A stretch of DNA of 62,623 nucleotides from Rubrivivax sp. (GCA_014859905.1 JACZKT010000389.1:1-62623), one strand, 5' to 3'. Counted from the first letter of the stretch, positions 42,489 through 52,261 are shown. Translations and numbers: made by a program. Notes: generated by a model from the letters alone, not told the origin.

Positions 42489-43690
42489 GGGGGGCTCCGT
42501 TTTGTGGTTCACGGTTGGTCAGCATCGACATGCCGATGCGACGCGTCCACGCAGAACACCCCTCCAAAACGCCCGATTTCGCGACCGGCTCGAACCTGGG
42601 TCCGACTACAACGTCATCGACTCGCATCCAAACGCGAGCAGCTCGCTCGTGCGCTTCGGGAGGTTCCTGCATGTCGAGCTACGTTCTCACTCGAATGAGG
42701 CTCGTCAACCCCGCTCACCGCGCAGAGGGCGCCGCCGCCGCCGACCTGCCGGCACGGCCACAAAGGTTCCCCCTTGGACCAGAGGCAGCAAGATTGATTG
42801 TCAACCCCGCATCCAGCCTCGCTCCTGGACCCTTCGGGACAATAAACGCGGCTCACAAGCACATCCCGGCCCTGTTTTCGCCACCATCAATCGCTGCGAC
42901 ATCAAGCCAGTTGCGGCGCCCACGGCTTGACCCGGGCGCAGGCCCAGCGTCAACTATGGTTTCCCGTTGGCCGCCCTGGCCATGCTCCTCACGGAGCCAA
43001 AGGCGTCGCAGTCGTTACCTGCCCTTCAAGCCCCGGCCTTCGAGCCGGGACAGCCATCGCCCTTCGAGGCGCTGGCCCCGAGGTCCATTTCGTAGTGCAT
43101 GTGCCCGTGGCCCTGCCGGCGTTCACCGCCGGGCGTTCCTGAAACGCGCCACCGCCTTCGACACCCAGGTCGGCACCCGATGCCGCACCGCTGTTCCCGC
43201 CATCGCTTGAGCACGCGTTCCACGCAGCGCGCGGTCGTGTTTGCCCTGTTGGGCTCCACGCGCGCACCCGCTCACAGACTCGGCACCGCCCTGGACATTC
43301 GGTCAGGGGTGGACCCATGCGAGTCGATGGCGCTACGAATCCAGAACTGATCCACCACGCGCGTGCAAGGCCTGACCTTGCCGCCGATGCCGACCGCCAT
43401 GCCCATGAGGCCGGCGGGCATCACCAACCCCACAGTTGCAGAAATGCACAGGTGGGACGGATCACTCGTTTCATTTTTAAGACCGACCGAGCTGGCCACT
43501 GCGCGTGCAGCGGCCGGCAAACCGCCTGGGTCGGTGCCGCAACGCCGTGGTCGCGTGCGGCGCCGAAGTTCTCGACCACGCACCGGCCAGGGCGACGGAA
43601 TCCGCCCGGCCGATGTCCCGCATCGGATTCCACGTCAACAGCCACCTCAACCCGCCGTTCGGGCGGCGGGTCTCAGTCTGGAGGTCCTCC
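42489..43690. other. 1.2-kb divergent intergenic region with radC-like RNA element
   Basis: No convincing gene between the ParM-like gene (leftward) and the recombinase (rightward). It contains one copy of the conserved 20-base element with a following stem (43004-43049). Just before the recombinase RBS there is an 8-bp stem ACCCGCCG/CGGCGGGT near 43654-43675. Both flanking operons must be transcribed from here. Confidence 0.45.
42996..43049 (+). ncRNA. Candidate radC-like leader element, copy A
   Basis: Contains CGTCGCAGTCGTTACCTGCC (43004-43023), identical to the element at 52574, followed by stem CCCGGC (43032-43037) / GCCGGG (43044-43049). The upstream stem is weak here (GCC-aaa-GGC). 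The nearest downstream gene is the recombinase at 43691, 640 bases away. Confidence 0.5.
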
Positions 43691-44908
43691 ATGCCCGCCA
43701 TCGATCACCGTGAACCTCATCCCCCGATATCCCGCCGCCGACGTCAGGAGAGTCTCAGCCCAGGGCGGTCCAGTCGGTATCAGCCGACGCGCCGGCAGAG
43801 CTGGGCCGGGAAGTCGCCGAAAGAAATCCTGGCGAGCTACTCGCCGGGCAAGGCTGCGCCTGAGCAGGTGCTCGAAGTGCTCATCGAGCTCTTCAACACG
43901 CTGCACACCTCGCTCGAGAAGACGGTGTCGCACAAGACGCGGCACGAACGCGCGCACTTCCTGCGGCGCTTCTTCCGCGACCTGCGCCTGAAGGCCGGGT
44001 TCAAGACGATGCCCGACCCGCGCAACCTCGGGCAGAAGCACATCCGCGCCATGGTGCAGGTCTGGAAGCAGGATCACCTGGCGCCGGCGACCATCCAGAC
44101 CTACCTGAGCTTCCTGCGCGGCCTGGGCATGTGGATGGGCAAACACGGCTTCGTGCGCAGCCCTGCGTACTACGGCCTGATCGTGGATGAGTACCAGCGC
44201 CACGAGTACGCCCAGCGCGACAAGAGCTGGTCGGCCCAGGGGATCGACATCGACACTTTGATCAACGAGGTGTGCGCCTTCGACTGCCACGTCGGGGCAT
44301 GCCTGCGGCTGATCTGGGCCTTCGGCCTGCGGCGCAAGGAAGCGATGCAGTTCCGGCCTTTCGAGCACGTGCTGCCGTTTGATGAAACGGGCCTGCCGCC
44401 CGACGACAAGGCAGCGGATCGGTATGTGCGCATCAAGGGCAAAGGTGGGCGCGTGCGCTGGCTGGCGGTGGACAGCCCCGCCCGCGTGGTGGCCGTGGCT
44501 TTCGCGCAAGACCAGGTCAGCGGCCAGGATGCCCACATGGGCGATCCCGCACGCGACCTCAAGCGGAATCTCCGCCGATTCGACTACGTGATGGAGAAGT
44601 TCGGCATCACGCTGCGCGAGCGGGGTGCCACCGGGCACGGCCTGCGGCATGAAGTGCTCATGGAAACCTACACCGGCCTCACAGGCGTCAAGCCGCCGGT
44701 GCGCGGCGGTGGGCCGGTGTCGGCCGAGGCGGACATGGCGGCGCGACAGTCCGTGTCGGCGCTGGCTGGCCATGCCCGCATCAGAGCTTCGGGTGCGTAT
44801 TTAGGTGCCGTCCTGCCGAAATTGCGTGGGCGGCCTGCGACGCCGCGCGACACCCCAAAGTCGCAGTCAGCCGGAGACGACGAGGCCCCCGATTCGATAC
44901 CGGCCTGA
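43691..44908 (+). CDS. Integrase-domain protein of integrated element
   Basis: A 405-residue protein from ATG 43691 with GGAGG five bases upstream. A SAM-like core-binding domain spans about residues 35-150 (ILASYSPGKAAPEQVLEVLIELFNTLHTSLEKTVSHKTRHERAHFLRRFFRDL). The catalytic domain has Arg in WAFGLRRKEAMQF, H-x-x-R in HGLRHEVL, His in AGHARI and Tyr in SGAYLG. It lacks an arm-binding domain and resembles integrases carried beside ParB in large integrated elements rather than tRNA-targeting ones. It converges on the parB gene. Confidence 0.88.
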   Translation: MPAIDHREPHPPISRRRRQESLSPGRSSRYQPTRRQSWAGKSPKEILASYSPGKAAPEQVLEVLIELFNTLHTSLEKTVSHKTRHERAHFLRRFFRDLRLKAGFKTMPDPRNLGQKHIRAMVQVWKQDHLAPATIQTYLSFLRGLGMWMGKHGFVRSPAYYGLIVDEYQRHEYAQRDKSWSAQGIDIDTLINEVCAFDCHVGACLRLIWAFGLRRKEAMQFRPFEHVLPFDETGLPPDDKAADRYVRIKGKGGRVRWLAVDSPARVVAVAFAQDQVSGQDAHMGDPARDLKRNLRRFDYVMEKFGITLRERGATGHGLRHEVLMETYTGLTGVKPPVRGGGPVSAEADMAARQSVSALAGHARIRASGAYLGAVLPKLRGRPATPRDTPKSQSAGDDEAPDSIPA

Positions 44909-44981
44909 ACCGCACGACATCGAGCAGCGCACGGTGTTCCCACCCGATGCGCCACTCGCTACCGGTCGTTGCCGTGCAGTG

Positions 44982-47003
44982 CTACGCAGCCAAGGCCTCG
45001 GGTGAAGCTGGCTCCGGCGCATCGTCAAGCGCTTCGTCGGTCGCCGTCTCCACCGCCCGCCGCGTGCGCAGGCATGCGGGCAGCCAGCCCCTTGCCGCCA
45101 CGGTCTGTTCCGCGCCGCTCGCGGCGTCGGCCTTCTTCAGCGCGGCCAATGGGCTGGCCGCGTTGGCATCCACCGCTTCCGTCACCACGTCGAGAATGCG
45201 CGCCTTCGACACGTGGCTGAAGTACGAAGCGCTGGTGGCCGCCCACCACTTGTTCATGTCCAGTCCCAAGGCCGCGGCCAGCGCGTCCGTGCGCTGCCGT
45301 TCAGGCTCGATGCCATAGAGGCCCGTCACGGTCATCGCGACCGCGAAGGTCAGCAGTTGAATCACCGTCGCCTGCTCCTGCGTCAGCAGCCAGGGGAACA
45401 CCTGGTCCATCTCCTGCGGCAGGCGAGCGGCCCACGACGTGCGCTCGGCCTGAACCCTGGCCCAGGCGGCGCTGCCCTGCATGTCTTCGGCCGCGGCCTG
45501 CAAATCGGACTGGCTGTCTGCCGCCGTGATGGCGAAGACCGTCTCCGGCCGCTGGTACCCGCGGGCATCGTCTCGGAAGATCAGCTGCGCCAGTTGCGCC
45601 GTGAGCGCTGCCAGCGCCACGTCGGGGCGGGCCGTCAACTCGGCCTGCACGGCCGCAACGCGGTGGGCGGTGAGGCGCCGGGTCAGTCTCTCGGAGTGCA
45701 CCGGTCGGGTCTTGGCCGAGGGCATCGACACCACTGACTCACCCGCGCCATCCGCTTCGCTGGCCTGCCGCGCGGCGTCGGCCATGCCGCTGCGGTCGTC
45801 CGGCCGGATCAAGCCGTACTTGACCTCGGCCGTTCCCTTGCTGCCCACGAAGACCACGCAGCCAGCCTGGGCCATGAGCTCGGGTGGCCAGACGCACAGG
45901 GCATCCTGCAAGGCCCTCAGTTGGGTTTCCAGCACCTCGGCCTCTGCTTCGAGCTTGAGGAACTCCCGGTCATCGTTCTCATCGTCGCCCTCGTGCTCCT
46001 GCAACGCGTCCATCCGTGACTGCAGGGTGTCGAGTTGGCTCCGCAAGCCCACCATGGCGCCGGCTTCTTCGTCGCTCGGTGTGCGCCTCGTCTTGCGCAG
46101 CTCACCGAACTTGACGAACTCCTCGAAGACATAGCGCGCCCGAACGTCGACCCACTTCCAGCCCTCGGCGGCGACCTGTCTGGCCTTCTTGCGCAGCTTG
46201 TCGGTTGCCAGTGAGTCCAGCAGGGCGGCGTCGAGCAAGTAGGCCTTCCTGTCGTCGTCACTGAACAGGTCGCGCCGCAGCGTGCCACCCGCCTTCTCGT
46301 AGGCCTTGAGCGTGACGTAGCGCGCAACCGGATCGGTGTCGGATTCGATTTCGCCCTGCGTCAGCAACTGGCGCAGGTAGTCGGGTCGGCGGTTCCACGA
46401 CGGCATGCCGGTCCACACCTGCTCCTGACGCGCATGGTCGTCGCACGAGGCCAGCACCATCAGGCAATCCAGCCCGATCTGCCCCTCGCGAAACTGTGCC
46501 ATCAGGCGCGGCGAGACCGCCGCCAGCTTCATGCGGCGCTTCACCACCAGGGGCGTGACGCCGAACGCCGCAGCCACGTCCTCGACCGATTTGCCCGCAC
46601 CGATCAGCTTGGCGAAGGCGACGTATTCGTCGGCCGGATGCATGGGGATGTGGAACACGTTCTCGGCGAGGCTGGCGATGAGCGCCTTGTCGGCGGGCAC
46701 GATCAGCACCGGCACCGGGTAGTTCTCGGGGATGTCATCGGCCTGCGCCAGCGCCGTCAGCGCTTCGAGCCGGCGCCCGCCGGCGCAGACCTCGTGCATG
46801 CCGCGCACGCCCTTCACGACGATCAGGTTCTGCAGCACGCCGCTGTCCTTGATCGAGGCAGCGAGTTCCGCAATGCTCAGCTTGGGCGTGCTGCCTTGCG
46901 GGCGCACCTGGCGCTCCTCCGACAGCACCAGTTTGTTGAGGGGCACCGTCGTGCGCGGGGACGCCGCGATGACGGCTTCGATTTCGGCTTTGGAGAATTT
47001 CAT
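44982..47003 (-). CDS. Large ParB/RepB-family partition protein
   Basis: A 673-residue protein from ATG 47003 with AGGAG seven bases upstream. The ParB N-terminal nuclease-like domain reads LVLSEERQVRP...LAASIKDSGVLQNLIVVKG...CAGGRRLEALTAL, then LAENVFHIPMHPADEYVAFAKLI and an HTH (SVEDVAAAFGVTPLVVKRRMKLAAVSPRL). A long helical C-terminal region follows, including a coiled coil near residues 330-370. Length is much greater than chromosomal ParB (about 300) and matches the ParB-like proteins of PRTRC-type plasmids and integrated elements. Likely role: partition or regulation of the element. Confidence 0.9.
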   Translation of the reverse strand: MKFSKAEIEAVIAASPRTTVPLNKLVLSEERQVRPQGSTPKLSIAELAASIKDSGVLQNLIVVKGVRGMHEVCAGGRRLEALTALAQADDIPENYPVPVLIVPADKALIASLAENVFHIPMHPADEYVAFAKLIGAGKSVEDVAAAFGVTPLVVKRRMKLAAVSPRLMAQFREGQIGLDCLMVLASCDDHARQEQVWTGMPSWNRRPDYLRQLLTQGEIESDTDPVARYVTLKAYEKAGGTLRRDLFSDDDRKAYLLDAALLDSLATDKLRKKARQVAAEGWKWVDVRARYVFEEFVKFGELRKTRRTPSDEEAGAMVGLRSQLDTLQSRMDALQEHEGDDENDDREFLKLEAEAEVLETQLRALQDALCVWPPELMAQAGCVVFVGSKGTAEVKYGLIRPDDRSGMADAARQASEADGAGESVVSMPSAKTRPVHSERLTRRLTAHRVAAVQAELTARPDVALAALTAQLAQLIFRDDARGYQRPETVFAITAADSQSDLQAAAEDMQGSAAWARVQAERTSWAARLPQEMDQVFPWLLTQEQATVIQLLTFAVAMTVTGLYGIEPERQRTDALAAALGLDMNKWWAATSASYFSHVSKARILDVVTEAVDANAASPLAALKKADAASGAEQTVAARGWLPACLRTRRAVETATDEALDDAPEPASPEALAA

Positions 47004-47145
47004 CAAGGGCTCCTGAACGCGGTGAGTGGGCCCGCTCCATGCGGGACCGTGCGTTCAGAATCTCATCCGCGGCCGTGCTTTCAAGTGCGTCGGGGGCGGG
47101 AACGATTCCCAGCCTGCCCCCACGGCCATTCCGCTCCAGCGACGA

Positions 47146-49101
47146 TCAAACGACGCTGTCGCCCCTCGGCCAGTCCTCCGGCATAAACTTCAACCCATCG
47201 CGCCACCGTTCGCGCAATGCGGCTTGGAAGCGAACATCGTCGCTGAAGTCCGGGTGATCGGTGATGAGAACCTGAAAGCGCCCCTGCAGGCTCTCGACCA
47301 CGTCGAAGATGAGCCCAAAGAGTGCCTTCACGGCCTTCCGATCCGAATCCAGCTTCTCCTGCGTCACGCCGTCGCGAGGTGCCGCGTCCGGCGAAAAGTG
47401 AGCCTGCGACAACTGGTCCAGCAACAGGAAGGATGGAACCGGTCGCTGTCGGTTCGCAAACCAAGTGTGCAACGCGAGATGCGCAACGATGTGATAGCCG
47501 ACGTGGTTCTCGCCGCTGCCGATTTCGGACATGGGCACGGGGCGCTCGGGCGTGTCGGCCACGATGGTCAGCGCCCGCGGGTCGAGTCGAAGCGGGCTCT
47601 CTGAATACTCCAGCCCGATCCGCCTGGCGTAGTCGGACAGGTAGCGATTCACGTTCGACAAGCAGGATTCCTGCTTCTGCTGGATCACGTCGGCGCTGAC
47701 GGCCTGGTCAAGCTGCTGCTCCTGCAGTTTCAGTTCGTCAAGCCGGCGTTGCTGCGCCGTGAGGTCCGGCATCTGCGGAATGTTCTCGACGTACAGGCTG
47801 ATGCGGCCGAGCACCATCGCCCGTCGCGCCTCGGTGTCGGCGGCCAGTTGCAGACGTTGGCTTGAGCGTTTGACCGCGGTCAGCAACTCACGGTTGCCGT
47901 CCATGCGGCGCCGAAGCTCGATCAGCTTGCCCTCGACCTCATGAATCGCGGACTCGATGCGAGGGGTGGCCGAGTCCATGGCGCCACTGCGCTCACCGAT
48001 GTACGCCTGGGCGGCGCGCAACTCGCCAATCGACGGCGCACTCGATTCGGCCGGCAAGCCCTGCAGGCAAAGCGGGCACGCATGCCCGTCCACCCCCTGC
48101 TCGAAGACCGACACCGCATTCAGCCGTGCCGCATGCTCCCTGGCCTCCGAGGAGAACCCACGCGAGTTGCCTTCGAAAGCGCGTGCTCGTTCGAGTGTGG
48201 CAACCAAACTGCGCTGCTCGCCGAGCAGTCCGTTGCGTTCGCCCGTCAGACGACGGAACTCCGCGTCGTCCCCACCTTCTGCGAGTGCACTGGGTACTGG
48301 TGAGCTTTGCAGCAGGCGCAGCGTCTCCACCTTCTGCTGCCATGGCGCCCCGTCCTCCAGCGTTGTCAGGCCTGCCGCCTTCGCTTCGGCCAGCAGGGTG
48401 TCCGCGCGCGTCACGCCCTCCCCTCGAATGGCCGACGCCTCCGCCAGCCGGCGCTCGATCTGGCGCAGTTCGGTGCGAACGCGTTTCAGCTCCTGTTGCT
48501 TGGCGACATAGTCGTCAGTCACCGCGCCCAGGAAGTACGGCAGCGTGTCCTTGATCGCCTGGGCCACAAAGCGGTCGCTTGCGCCGTGGAACAGGTGTCG
48601 GCGCTGGGCAATCTCGTTCTGCGATTGCAGGCAGAAGGTCAGCGCATGGCTGATGGTTGCCGCCAGCGGCACCCGCGTTTGGCCCTGGGGCGGTTCATGC
48701 AGGTAGTCCGACATGCCTACCCATGACGCCAGCAGCGACCTGAGCCCCTCCCTGTTCGTGGTCTGACGGAGCTCTGCGTGCGCGGGTATCGACAGTTCCG
48801 AGTCGGTCTTGACGTACACGGCCTCGCTGGACTTGGCATCACCCGCGGGCACTTGCCGCGCGACGAAAACCTGTCCTCGCTCGGTTTGAAGCAGCAGCCC
48901 GAACCAGGAGACGTTTCGGCGCACCTTGCCTTCGGGAACGTCGCACTCGGAGGCACCGAAGCAGTAGTCGATCACCCCCAGCAAGGCGGACTTGCCGGTG
49001 CGCGAGTCGCCCGAGATGATGTTGACACGCCCCGGCTCCATCTGGATGGACCTGGAGCGTCCATCGTGGCTGTACGCCACGATGGCGACGATCTGAATCA
49101 T
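47146..49101 (-). CDS. ABC-3C system ATPase (DUF3732, SMC/RecN-like)
   Basis: A 651-residue ABC ATPase. Walker A GDSRTGKSALLG near residues 31-42, two coiled-coil arms, a zinc-hook-like CPLC near 345, an ABC signature GSGENHVGYHI near 545 and Walker B SFLLLDQLSQAHFSP near 580. Gln replaces the usual catalytic Glu after the Walker B Asp, as I recall for DUF3732 proteins. The ATG overlaps the stop of the middle-component gene. Three-component ABC systems (ATPase, middle component, C-terminal-domain protein) are predicted conflict systems. Confidence 0.9.
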   Translation of the reverse strand: MIQIVAIVAYSHDGRSRSIQMEPGRVNIISGDSRTGKSALLGVIDYCFGASECDVPEGKVRRNVSWFGLLLQTERGQVFVARQVPAGDAKSSEAVYVKTDSELSIPAHAELRQTTNREGLRSLLASWVGMSDYLHEPPQGQTRVPLAATISHALTFCLQSQNEIAQRRHLFHGASDRFVAQAIKDTLPYFLGAVTDDYVAKQQELKRVRTELRQIERRLAEASAIRGEGVTRADTLLAEAKAAGLTTLEDGAPWQQKVETLRLLQSSPVPSALAEGGDDAEFRRLTGERNGLLGEQRSLVATLERARAFEGNSRGFSSEAREHAARLNAVSVFEQGVDGHACPLCLQGLPAESSAPSIGELRAAQAYIGERSGAMDSATPRIESAIHEVEGKLIELRRRMDGNRELLTAVKRSSQRLQLAADTEARRAMVLGRISLYVENIPQMPDLTAQQRRLDELKLQEQQLDQAVSADVIQQKQESCLSNVNRYLSDYARRIGLEYSESPLRLDPRALTIVADTPERPVPMSEIGSGENHVGYHIVAHLALHTWFANRQRPVPSFLLLDQLSQAHFSPDAAPRDGVTQEKLDSDRKAVKALFGLIFDVVESLQGRFQVLITDHPDFSDDVRFQAALRERWRDGLKFMPEDWPRGDSVV

Positions 49102-49616
49102 GCTTGCACCCCCAACATGGCCATCACTGTCGACGGCGTCCCGCCCTTGTTCAACCAGCGCCCCACAAAGTGCGCCTGCCCTGCGCAGTCCCGGACATCG
49201 GCGCTCGATTGCCGCAGGTAGCTGTTGATTCGCCTGGCGGCGCCCGGCTCACCGGCCACGGTGCGGCCCGATATCAACAAGGCTCCATGGTGCGCGCCGA
49301 ACAGCAAGGCCTCTCGCACATATGGACGAAGGATGCCTACGCCTTTGGCCACAGCCGACCGCTCCAGCGGGTGGTCTTGAATCCAGGTTGCGAGCGAAGT
49401 GCGCACGGTGCCCGGCAGTTGGCTGCGCGTCTGCCCGCGCAACACGAAGCTGGCACCGACGAAGGCCAGCTCAACGGGCAGCGCGGCCGTCGCGCCGGCC
49501 ACCGTCTCGGCTTCCGCCCGGTATCCCCTGGCCACCTGCCACAGCACAACGGCGCAGAACGCCGGATTCAGCAGGTTGCGTTGCTCGATCGTTCTGGCCT
49601 GCCAATCGGTGGTCAT
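49098..49616 (-). CDS. ABC-3C middle component
   Basis: A 172-residue protein (TIEQRNLLNPAFCAVVLWQVARGYRAEAETVAGATAALPVELAFV) typical of ABC three-component middle components. It overlaps both neighbours by ATGA junctions (49616 and 49101), so the three genes are translated as one unit. Confidence 0.88.
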   Translation of the reverse strand: MTTDWQARTIEQRNLLNPAFCAVVLWQVARGYRAEAETVAGATAALPVELAFVGASFVLRGQTRSQLPGTVRTSLATWIQDHPLERSAVAKGVGILRPYVREALLFGAHHGALLISGRTVAGEPGAARRINSYLRQSSADVRDCAGQAHFVGRWLNKGGTPSTVMAMLGVQA

Positions 49617-50827
49617 GGCGCGGCCTCACCGGCGGGCGCATCGAAGATCGCCTGCATGCGAGCCTCGAAGTCGGGATGCCAGCCCAGGCGCCGATCTTCA
49701 GCGAGCATGTGCAACGATCCTCGGCATACCCAGGGGACACTGACTCCAGGTTTGATGGGCAACGGCGCATCCTCCGCCCACTTGAGGATGGCCCGGCCCG
49801 CTTTGGTCATCTCGTCTTCGCCGGCACCTTCACCCAGTTCGTCGCAAACCTGCTCGCGCAACAACGCCCACTCGGTGAGTAGGCGCTGGTCGTACTGCCG
49901 CAGATCGGCATCGAACAACAAGTCATCGCGCGTCCAGGCGGAACGCTGGCGAAACGCCTGCAAGTAGCTCGTGATCGCGTTGCGGATGCGGCGCGGCCCC
50001 GCGCCCACAATTTCAACCTGGCGATAGAACGGCCGGCTGGCGAACTCCGGCAGCTGTTCGAGAGCCACCATCAAGGCATCGATCTCTTCGTCGATGGGCA
50101 ATCCATCGCGCTTCAGCGATTCCTGGACCTCAGAGATTTGGGCGTCAATCTCCGCCCTTGGAATGCCGCCGCCCCCATGGACCAGTTCGAAGATGACCCG
50201 TTTGAACCACCAGCCCTCGATCATCTGAACCGACAGTGCCTGGTGGTGAAGCGACACGTGATACAGCTCAGCCTGCAACTGCGAGTGGATGGCGTCGGCA
50301 TTGGGCTGGCCCGCCACCACGTAGATGCTGCTCAACAGCTGCTGGCGCTCGGCCTCACCCAGCGCGAGGAAGGCCTCGAATGCGTCCTTCAGCTCGGCAT
50401 TCGTCGACGTTGTGCCCGCCTGCTTGAGTCGACTGGACGCGGCTTCGACATCGCGCCCCTCGCCCTCCGGGACCAGCGCTGAACAAGCGGTGCCGGCCGA
50501 TATCACCGACGTGGAGATCAGAAACTTTGCGGCGACGATGGGCACCTCGCCGCTGATGCGGCCGACCATCCAGACTCGCAGCGTCTTCTACAGTTCAGGG
50601 CTGAGATCGCTCAAGCCGGATGTGCTGTGAACCGAGTGCTTGGTCTGAAGCACGGCGATGGGATCGCCGTTCGCCTCGAAACTCACGTCGTCCAGCGTTT
50701 CGACGCTGACCGAGAAGTCCCCGATCCGGCTCTGGCGGATGGCCCAGAGCAATGCCACGCGCACCTGGTAGAGATAGCCCAGCATCGAGGCACCGGCATT
50801 GAACGTCGCGACAGTTGATTCGCCCAT
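49613..50827 (-). pseudogene. ABC-3C C-terminal-domain protein interrupted by an in-frame amber codon
   Basis: From ATG 50827 (GGGGAG upstream) the frame reads ASMLGYLYQVRVALLWAIR and VSVETLDDVSFE to SDLSPEL, then TAG at 50590-50588, then continues in the same frame with KTLRVWMVGRISGEVPIVAAKFLIST to 49613. The amber probably replaced Trp (TGG). Full length would be 404 codons, with an N-terminal nuclease-like or recognition domain and a C-terminal ABC-3C CTD. ATG 50569, six codons after the stop, could restart translation. All else is intact, so the lesion is recent, read through, or a sequencing error. Confidence 0.85.
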
Positions 50828-50871
50828 CCTTGCTCCCCCTCTTTCCTCGATTCTTCGACTCCGCCGCCCTG

Positions 50872-51585
50872 TCAGGCACGTCCGGCGACAACCTGCACGC
50901 CGAGCGTGTCCGCCAAGGTCAGCAGTTCCATGTAGGCCGACCCATCGTCGAGCAAAGTCCGCGAAGGCCCTCGCTGCGTCAGCACGCCCGCCCCGATGCG
51001 GTCCCCGAACAGCATCACCGCCATCGCACTGTCGTCCTGCCGCGAGGTCCAGCACAGTCCCTGGATGTGCGCATGCTGCGCGTGGATGGCCGCCGCCCAC
51101 TTGCGGGTCCGGCCGTAGGTGTCCTTCTCCGTGTCGATCAACTGCTTGCGTTCGACGCCCAGCTTGCGCAGCGGCACGTTGCGCAGATCGGCCAGGGTCA
51201 GTGCCGCCGTGGTGGCCAGCACCGAATGCAGTTGCCCTTCGAGTTTGTGCTTGGCAAAGGTCTTCAGCCCGGGTGCGAACGGCACGTCGTGGAAGACGGT
51301 CTCCATCGCCGCGCACTCGAAGCTGGTGCCGCCGTACAGCGTGGGGATCGGTTTTTCGGCGGCGTTGACGATGGGGCTGAACCTGGCGTTCCCCTTGATT
51401 CCTGGGTTGAACGCCTCCGCCGCGTAAACGTCGAGATGAACCCGGTGCAGCGCGGTGCCGGCCGTCCAGGTGGCCGGCGTGATGTGCAGGACCGCCGGCG
51501 GGTCCGGCACGGTGCTGGCCAACGTGACCTTCGCCTTGGACGCGCCGGCGCGCCGCGGACGGCTTGCGCCGGCCGGGTCAGCCAT
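50872..51585 (-). CDS. RES-domain toxin
   Basis: A 237-residue protein with the RES-domain pattern: LHRVHLDVYAAEAFNP with FSPI (Arg and Phe/Ser), LYGGTSFECAAMETVFHD (conserved Glu) and a late LCWTSRQDDSAMAVMLFGDR. RES toxins degrade NAD or act as ADP-ribosyl transferases. It overlaps the upstream antitoxin gene by 8 bases, the usual order antitoxin-toxin. The ABC-3C genes follow 44 bases downstream. Confidence 0.88.
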   Translation of the reverse strand: MADPAGASRPRRAGASKAKVTLASTVPDPPAVLHITPATWTAGTALHRVHLDVYAAEAFNPGIKGNARFSPIVNAAEKPIPTLYGGTSFECAAMETVFHDVPFAPGLKTFAKHKLEGQLHSVLATTAALTLADLRNVPLRKLGVERKQLIDTEKDTYGRTRKWAAAIHAQHAHIQGLCWTSRQDDSAMAVMLFGDRIGAGVLTQRGPSRTLLDDGSAYMELLTLADTLGVQVVAGRA

Positions 51586-52261
51586 GGACTATCTCGGCCA
51601 TTTCATCGGTCGCCGCCGCGAGCACACGGTCGGGCGACTGGGGCAGCACGTCCTGGGGGCGCTTGCCGCCCAGGAAGCTGTTGGCCGAGGCAAACCAGTA
51701 CGCCAGGCCCCAGCCGTCCTTGGCAGCGTCGAAAGCGGCCAGGATCGGCGCCAGAGCCTTCAGGGGCCTGTGGCCCGCCTCGGCATCCAGGCCGTAGGCC
51801 GGAAAGTAGTCAAGGCCCTGGTGGCGGACGGCAAAGATCTGCCCTTCCTTCTTCCACTTGTTCGGCTGCGCGCTGAGGTTCGAGGTGCTGAAACCCGCCA
51901 GCTCGGCCACCTGCGCCGCCGTGAGCCAGTCGCCCGAGGCAAGCACTTCGCTGCGCGCGCGCGCGGTCATACGTGCCTCCGCCATCATGTGCGCCGGCAG
52001 CGGCACGGAGGGCACCAATGCATCAACGATCTTGTCCAGTGCCTCGCGCTGGCCCCGCTTGATCAGGCCCGCCACCATCGGTGCCAGGCTACCCAGCGCC
52101 TCGGCAATCGCGCGCACGGTGCGCTCGCTCTCGTGGGCAAAGGTCAGGGCGATGGCGCGTTCGGCGCCGGAGTGCCGCAACTGCTCGCCGATCTCCCCGG
52201 GCGTGCCGGCCAGCGTTCCCACGCCCGACGGCGCCACCCGCCCATCGTTGACTTCACGCAT
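51578..52261 (-). CDS. Xre/MbcA/ParS-type antitoxin
   Basis: A 227-residue protein from ATG 52261. The middle has an HTH (TARARSEVLASGDWLTAAQVAELAGFSTSNLSAQPNKWKKEGQIFAV) and the end has the toxin-binding pattern GWGLAYWFASANSFLGGKRPQDVL followed by VLAAATDEMAEIVHG. It overlaps the RES toxin gene and probably represses the shared promoter. The AT-rich palindromic stretch at 52276-52300 just upstream is the likely operator. Confidence 0.85.
   Translation of the reverse strand: MREVNDGRVAPSGVGTLAGTPGEIGEQLRHSGAERAIALTFAHESERTVRAIAEALGSLAPMVAGLIKRGQREALDKIVDALVPSVPLPAHMMAEARMTARARSEVLASGDWLTAAQVAELAGFSTSNLSAQPNKWKKEGQIFAVRHQGLDYFPAYGLDAEAGHRPLKALAPILAAFDAAKDGWGLAYWFASANSFLGGKRPQDVLPQSPDRVLAAATDEMAEIVHG

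Noticed and set aside
43272-43583. 103-codon minus-strand frame containing a hydrophobic Gly-rich stretch
   Set aside because: Looks partly protein-like, but lies in a leader/promoter region, lacks a ribosome-binding site and matches no family I know; not strong enough to list.
43673-44773. 366-codon minus-strand frame
   Set aside because: Antisense of the recombinase at 43691-44908; His/Ala/Arg-rich.
50828-51316. Upstream extension of the ABC-3C CTD frame
   Set aside because: Antisense-like Gly/Arg-rich sequence overlapping the RES gene in another frame; ATG 50827 has a good ribosome-binding site.
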